Source of the DNA: Sternotherus odoratus
Taxonomy: Eukaryota > Chordata > Testudines > Kinosternidae
Assembly: GCA_032164245.1 (NCBI GenBank)
Contig: JAVMKO010000003.1
Location: forward strand, 68,270,390-68,334,389
Direction of reading: 5' to 3'
DNA length: 64,000 nucleotides
This document shows positions 62,490-64,000 of the stretch, one piece after another. Below the pieces are notes generated by a model. The model made no database searches, had not been told where the DNA came from, and worked only from the letters and a program-made list of their open reading frames with translations. Position numbers and translations under genes: made by a program. The stretch's first letter is position 1, and every line of letters begins with the position of its first letter.

Positions 62490-63990
62490 AGGAGAGAAAC
62501 TTCCATTTTGCTAAGTAACAGCATTTTGTAGGGTCTTTTCTTCCTTGGTTAAGCATGGATTACACCCTGTTAGAATGAGTGATCCCTTTCTGATGCCCAT
62601 CCAAGAACCAGGCTCTGAGCTGCAGCACTCCCGGATGGGGCAGTGAACCTGCCTTTGTGTTATGTTAGAAGGTGTGGCACTGTGGGGATGGATGTTCATG
62701 GGTGGGTGAACTGAGAGTTTCAGCAGATTTGTAAACCAGAACTGTCTCAGCCAGTTGGGTGCAATTGGAGGGACTCCAGATCTGTCTTGGTGGATCTTGC
62801 TTAGAACTTGTGGTACCAATGGGACGGGAAGGCAGGCAAATACCAGATGATTCTTCCATAAGATCAGTCGGATATCTCCCATCAAGCCCTTGCCCAGGGC
62901 TGCTCTGAATAGTACCAAGGAAGTTTCCTGTTCTCCCGCAAGGCAAAAAGGGCCCACGCTGGTATTACCCATTGGGCAAGACATCATTGAGAACTGAATT
63001 ATGACTTCCATTTGTGATTTGCAGAAATATGTCTGCCCTTGCAGTCCACTAGAGCAATGGCTTTCAAACTTTCCAGAATACTGTACCCCTTTCGGGAGTC
63101 TAATTTGTCTTGTGTACCCCAAGTTTCACTCCACTTAAAAACTATTTGCTTATAAACTCAGACATAAAAATACACAGCACACTATTACTGACAAATTACT
63201 GACTCAAGTATATTTGAGCCTGTTTTGCACTCGTGAGCCTTGTCTGAAGCCTGAACCCAGGCAGCAGGGCTGAAGCATTTAACTTAGCCTCACCGAGCTC
63301 CCTGTGGCGTGTTACCCTGGGCAACTGTCCTGCTTGCCACTCCTTAATGCCAGCATTTGTGACACCCCCTAAACTAATACCTCAACCCTCCCCCCACCCC
63401 CGCAACCTCCAGGTTAAGAAACACTGTCTAAATGAAGATCTCTGAGTACCCCAGGGGTACATATGCCCCTGGTTGAAATCACAGCACTAGGGAGTTTTGC
63501 ACCCCTGGTAAATATGCTGCTGATAGGGTTATGTGATGGCGGATGCAACAATTCCAGAGGGTGATTGCTTCTATGCACAGAGGGAGAGATCTCATTCCTC
63601 CATGGCTTGTTTGTATAAAATACCATTGTCACTTTGTCTGACCTTCTTTGGACATCTGGATTGGATGAGTGGGAGGAAGATGTCACAGGCTCGACAGACC
63701 ATCTGGAGTTCTAGTAAATTGACATACATTCTGGGCTCCTGTAGGGGTCAGATGTCTTGTGCCATATGCTCACCCATGTGCGCATCCCAGCCCAAGAGGG
63801 AGTACAGTAACAATAGTTGTCTCAGGAGTTAGCATCCCCTCCTGAACTATCTCTGGTTTTGTCTACAAGACAAGAGTGTCTAAAACTTTGGGTGGAAGTG
63901 TCACTTTGACATTTATGTTGTTCTTCTCTGGTGGGTATATGGAGAGAAGCCATGATTGTAGGCAGCAAAGATGAAGCCTAGTAAACAGTG
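62490..63990 (-). pseudogene. DIRS-like retrotransposon RNase H region, decayed
   Basis: On the minus strand, 63850-63493 encodes in one broken frame LGWDAHMGEHMAQD, MYVNLLELQMVCRA and ITLSAAYLPGVQN, matching the order of the RNase H domain of DIRS1 elements. After the hAT at 63055-63484 it continues with CLAQWVIPAWALFALREN and a further part including VPLVPQVLSKIHQD and IAPNWLRQFWF. Several stops and frame changes show it is dead. DIRS elements use a tyrosine recombinase, which is not present here. The right limit may lie outside the window. Confidence 0.65.
63055..63484. mobile_element. hAT element inside DIRS relic
   Basis: CAATGGCTTTCAAACTTTCC and CCCCTGGTTGAAATCACAG are decayed inverted ends. 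The flanks CACTAGAG (63047-63054) and CACTAGGG (63485-63492) agree at 7 of 8 bases. The interior shares TGTGTACCCCAAGTTTCACT and AAAATACACAGCACACTATT with the reversed element at 30007-30488. Confidence 0.8.
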
Positions 63991-64000
63991 TCACATGTGT

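Noticed and set aside
62511..63122. 203-codon minus-strand frame taken as a gene
   Set aside because: It runs across the boundary of a hAT insertion (63055), and its conserved part is a decayed DIRS-like segment.

Overview
The window is vertebrate nuclear DNA, most probably from a cryptodire turtle. The evidence is a tRNA-headed SINE with a CR1-like tail, of the type known from cryptodires (50465-50665). It is accompanied by many CR1 3' ends, palindromic DNA elements of types I recognise from turtle and crocodilian genomes, Penelope-like and DIRS-like retroelements, and old MIR copies. Nothing looks prokaryotic or viral as a whole. Species and most repeat family names are recognised by eye and have not been checked by search.

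Right part, 43.2-64 kb: the 3' portion of one recognisable gene, TRAF3IP2 (ACT1/CIKS), on the minus strand. Seven coding exons with GT-AG introns run 59606-59417, 56527-56334, 54674-54586, 52226-52158, 49796-49680, 48537-48463 and 43834-43688. They join in one reading frame and give the C-terminal ~292 residues: proline-rich linker, complete SEFIR domain and the conserved C-terminal tail. The large N-terminal exon(s) lie beyond 64 kb. The introns carry hAT, pogo-like, LTR, SINE, Penelope and DIRS insertions.

Left part, 1-43 kb: intergenic DNA downstream of TRAF3IP2 with no intact gene that I recognise. It is a layered graveyard of transposable elements, and many boundaries can be fixed by target-site duplications: 8 bp for hAT, TA for pogo/mariner-like, 3 bp for Harbinger-like, 4-5 bp for LTRs. 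If the human order REV3L-TRAF3IP2-FYN holds, this is the gap toward REV3L (inference).

The most unusual structure is a nest at 30558-32663. A hAT element contains a TA-flanked element with long inverted arms. The core of that element holds a CpG-rich segment and a piece of coding sequence resembling the first exon of QSER1/PRR12-type genes. That exon is split by an LTR in reverse orientation flanked by a 4-bp duplication. Other points are a Penelope-like element with a GIY-YIG region and a hammerhead-ribozyme-like core at its 3' end, a DIRS-like RNase H relic cut by a hAT, a hAT inside a hAT with clean duplications, and short-TIR elements whose cores have expanded into GC-rich repeats.
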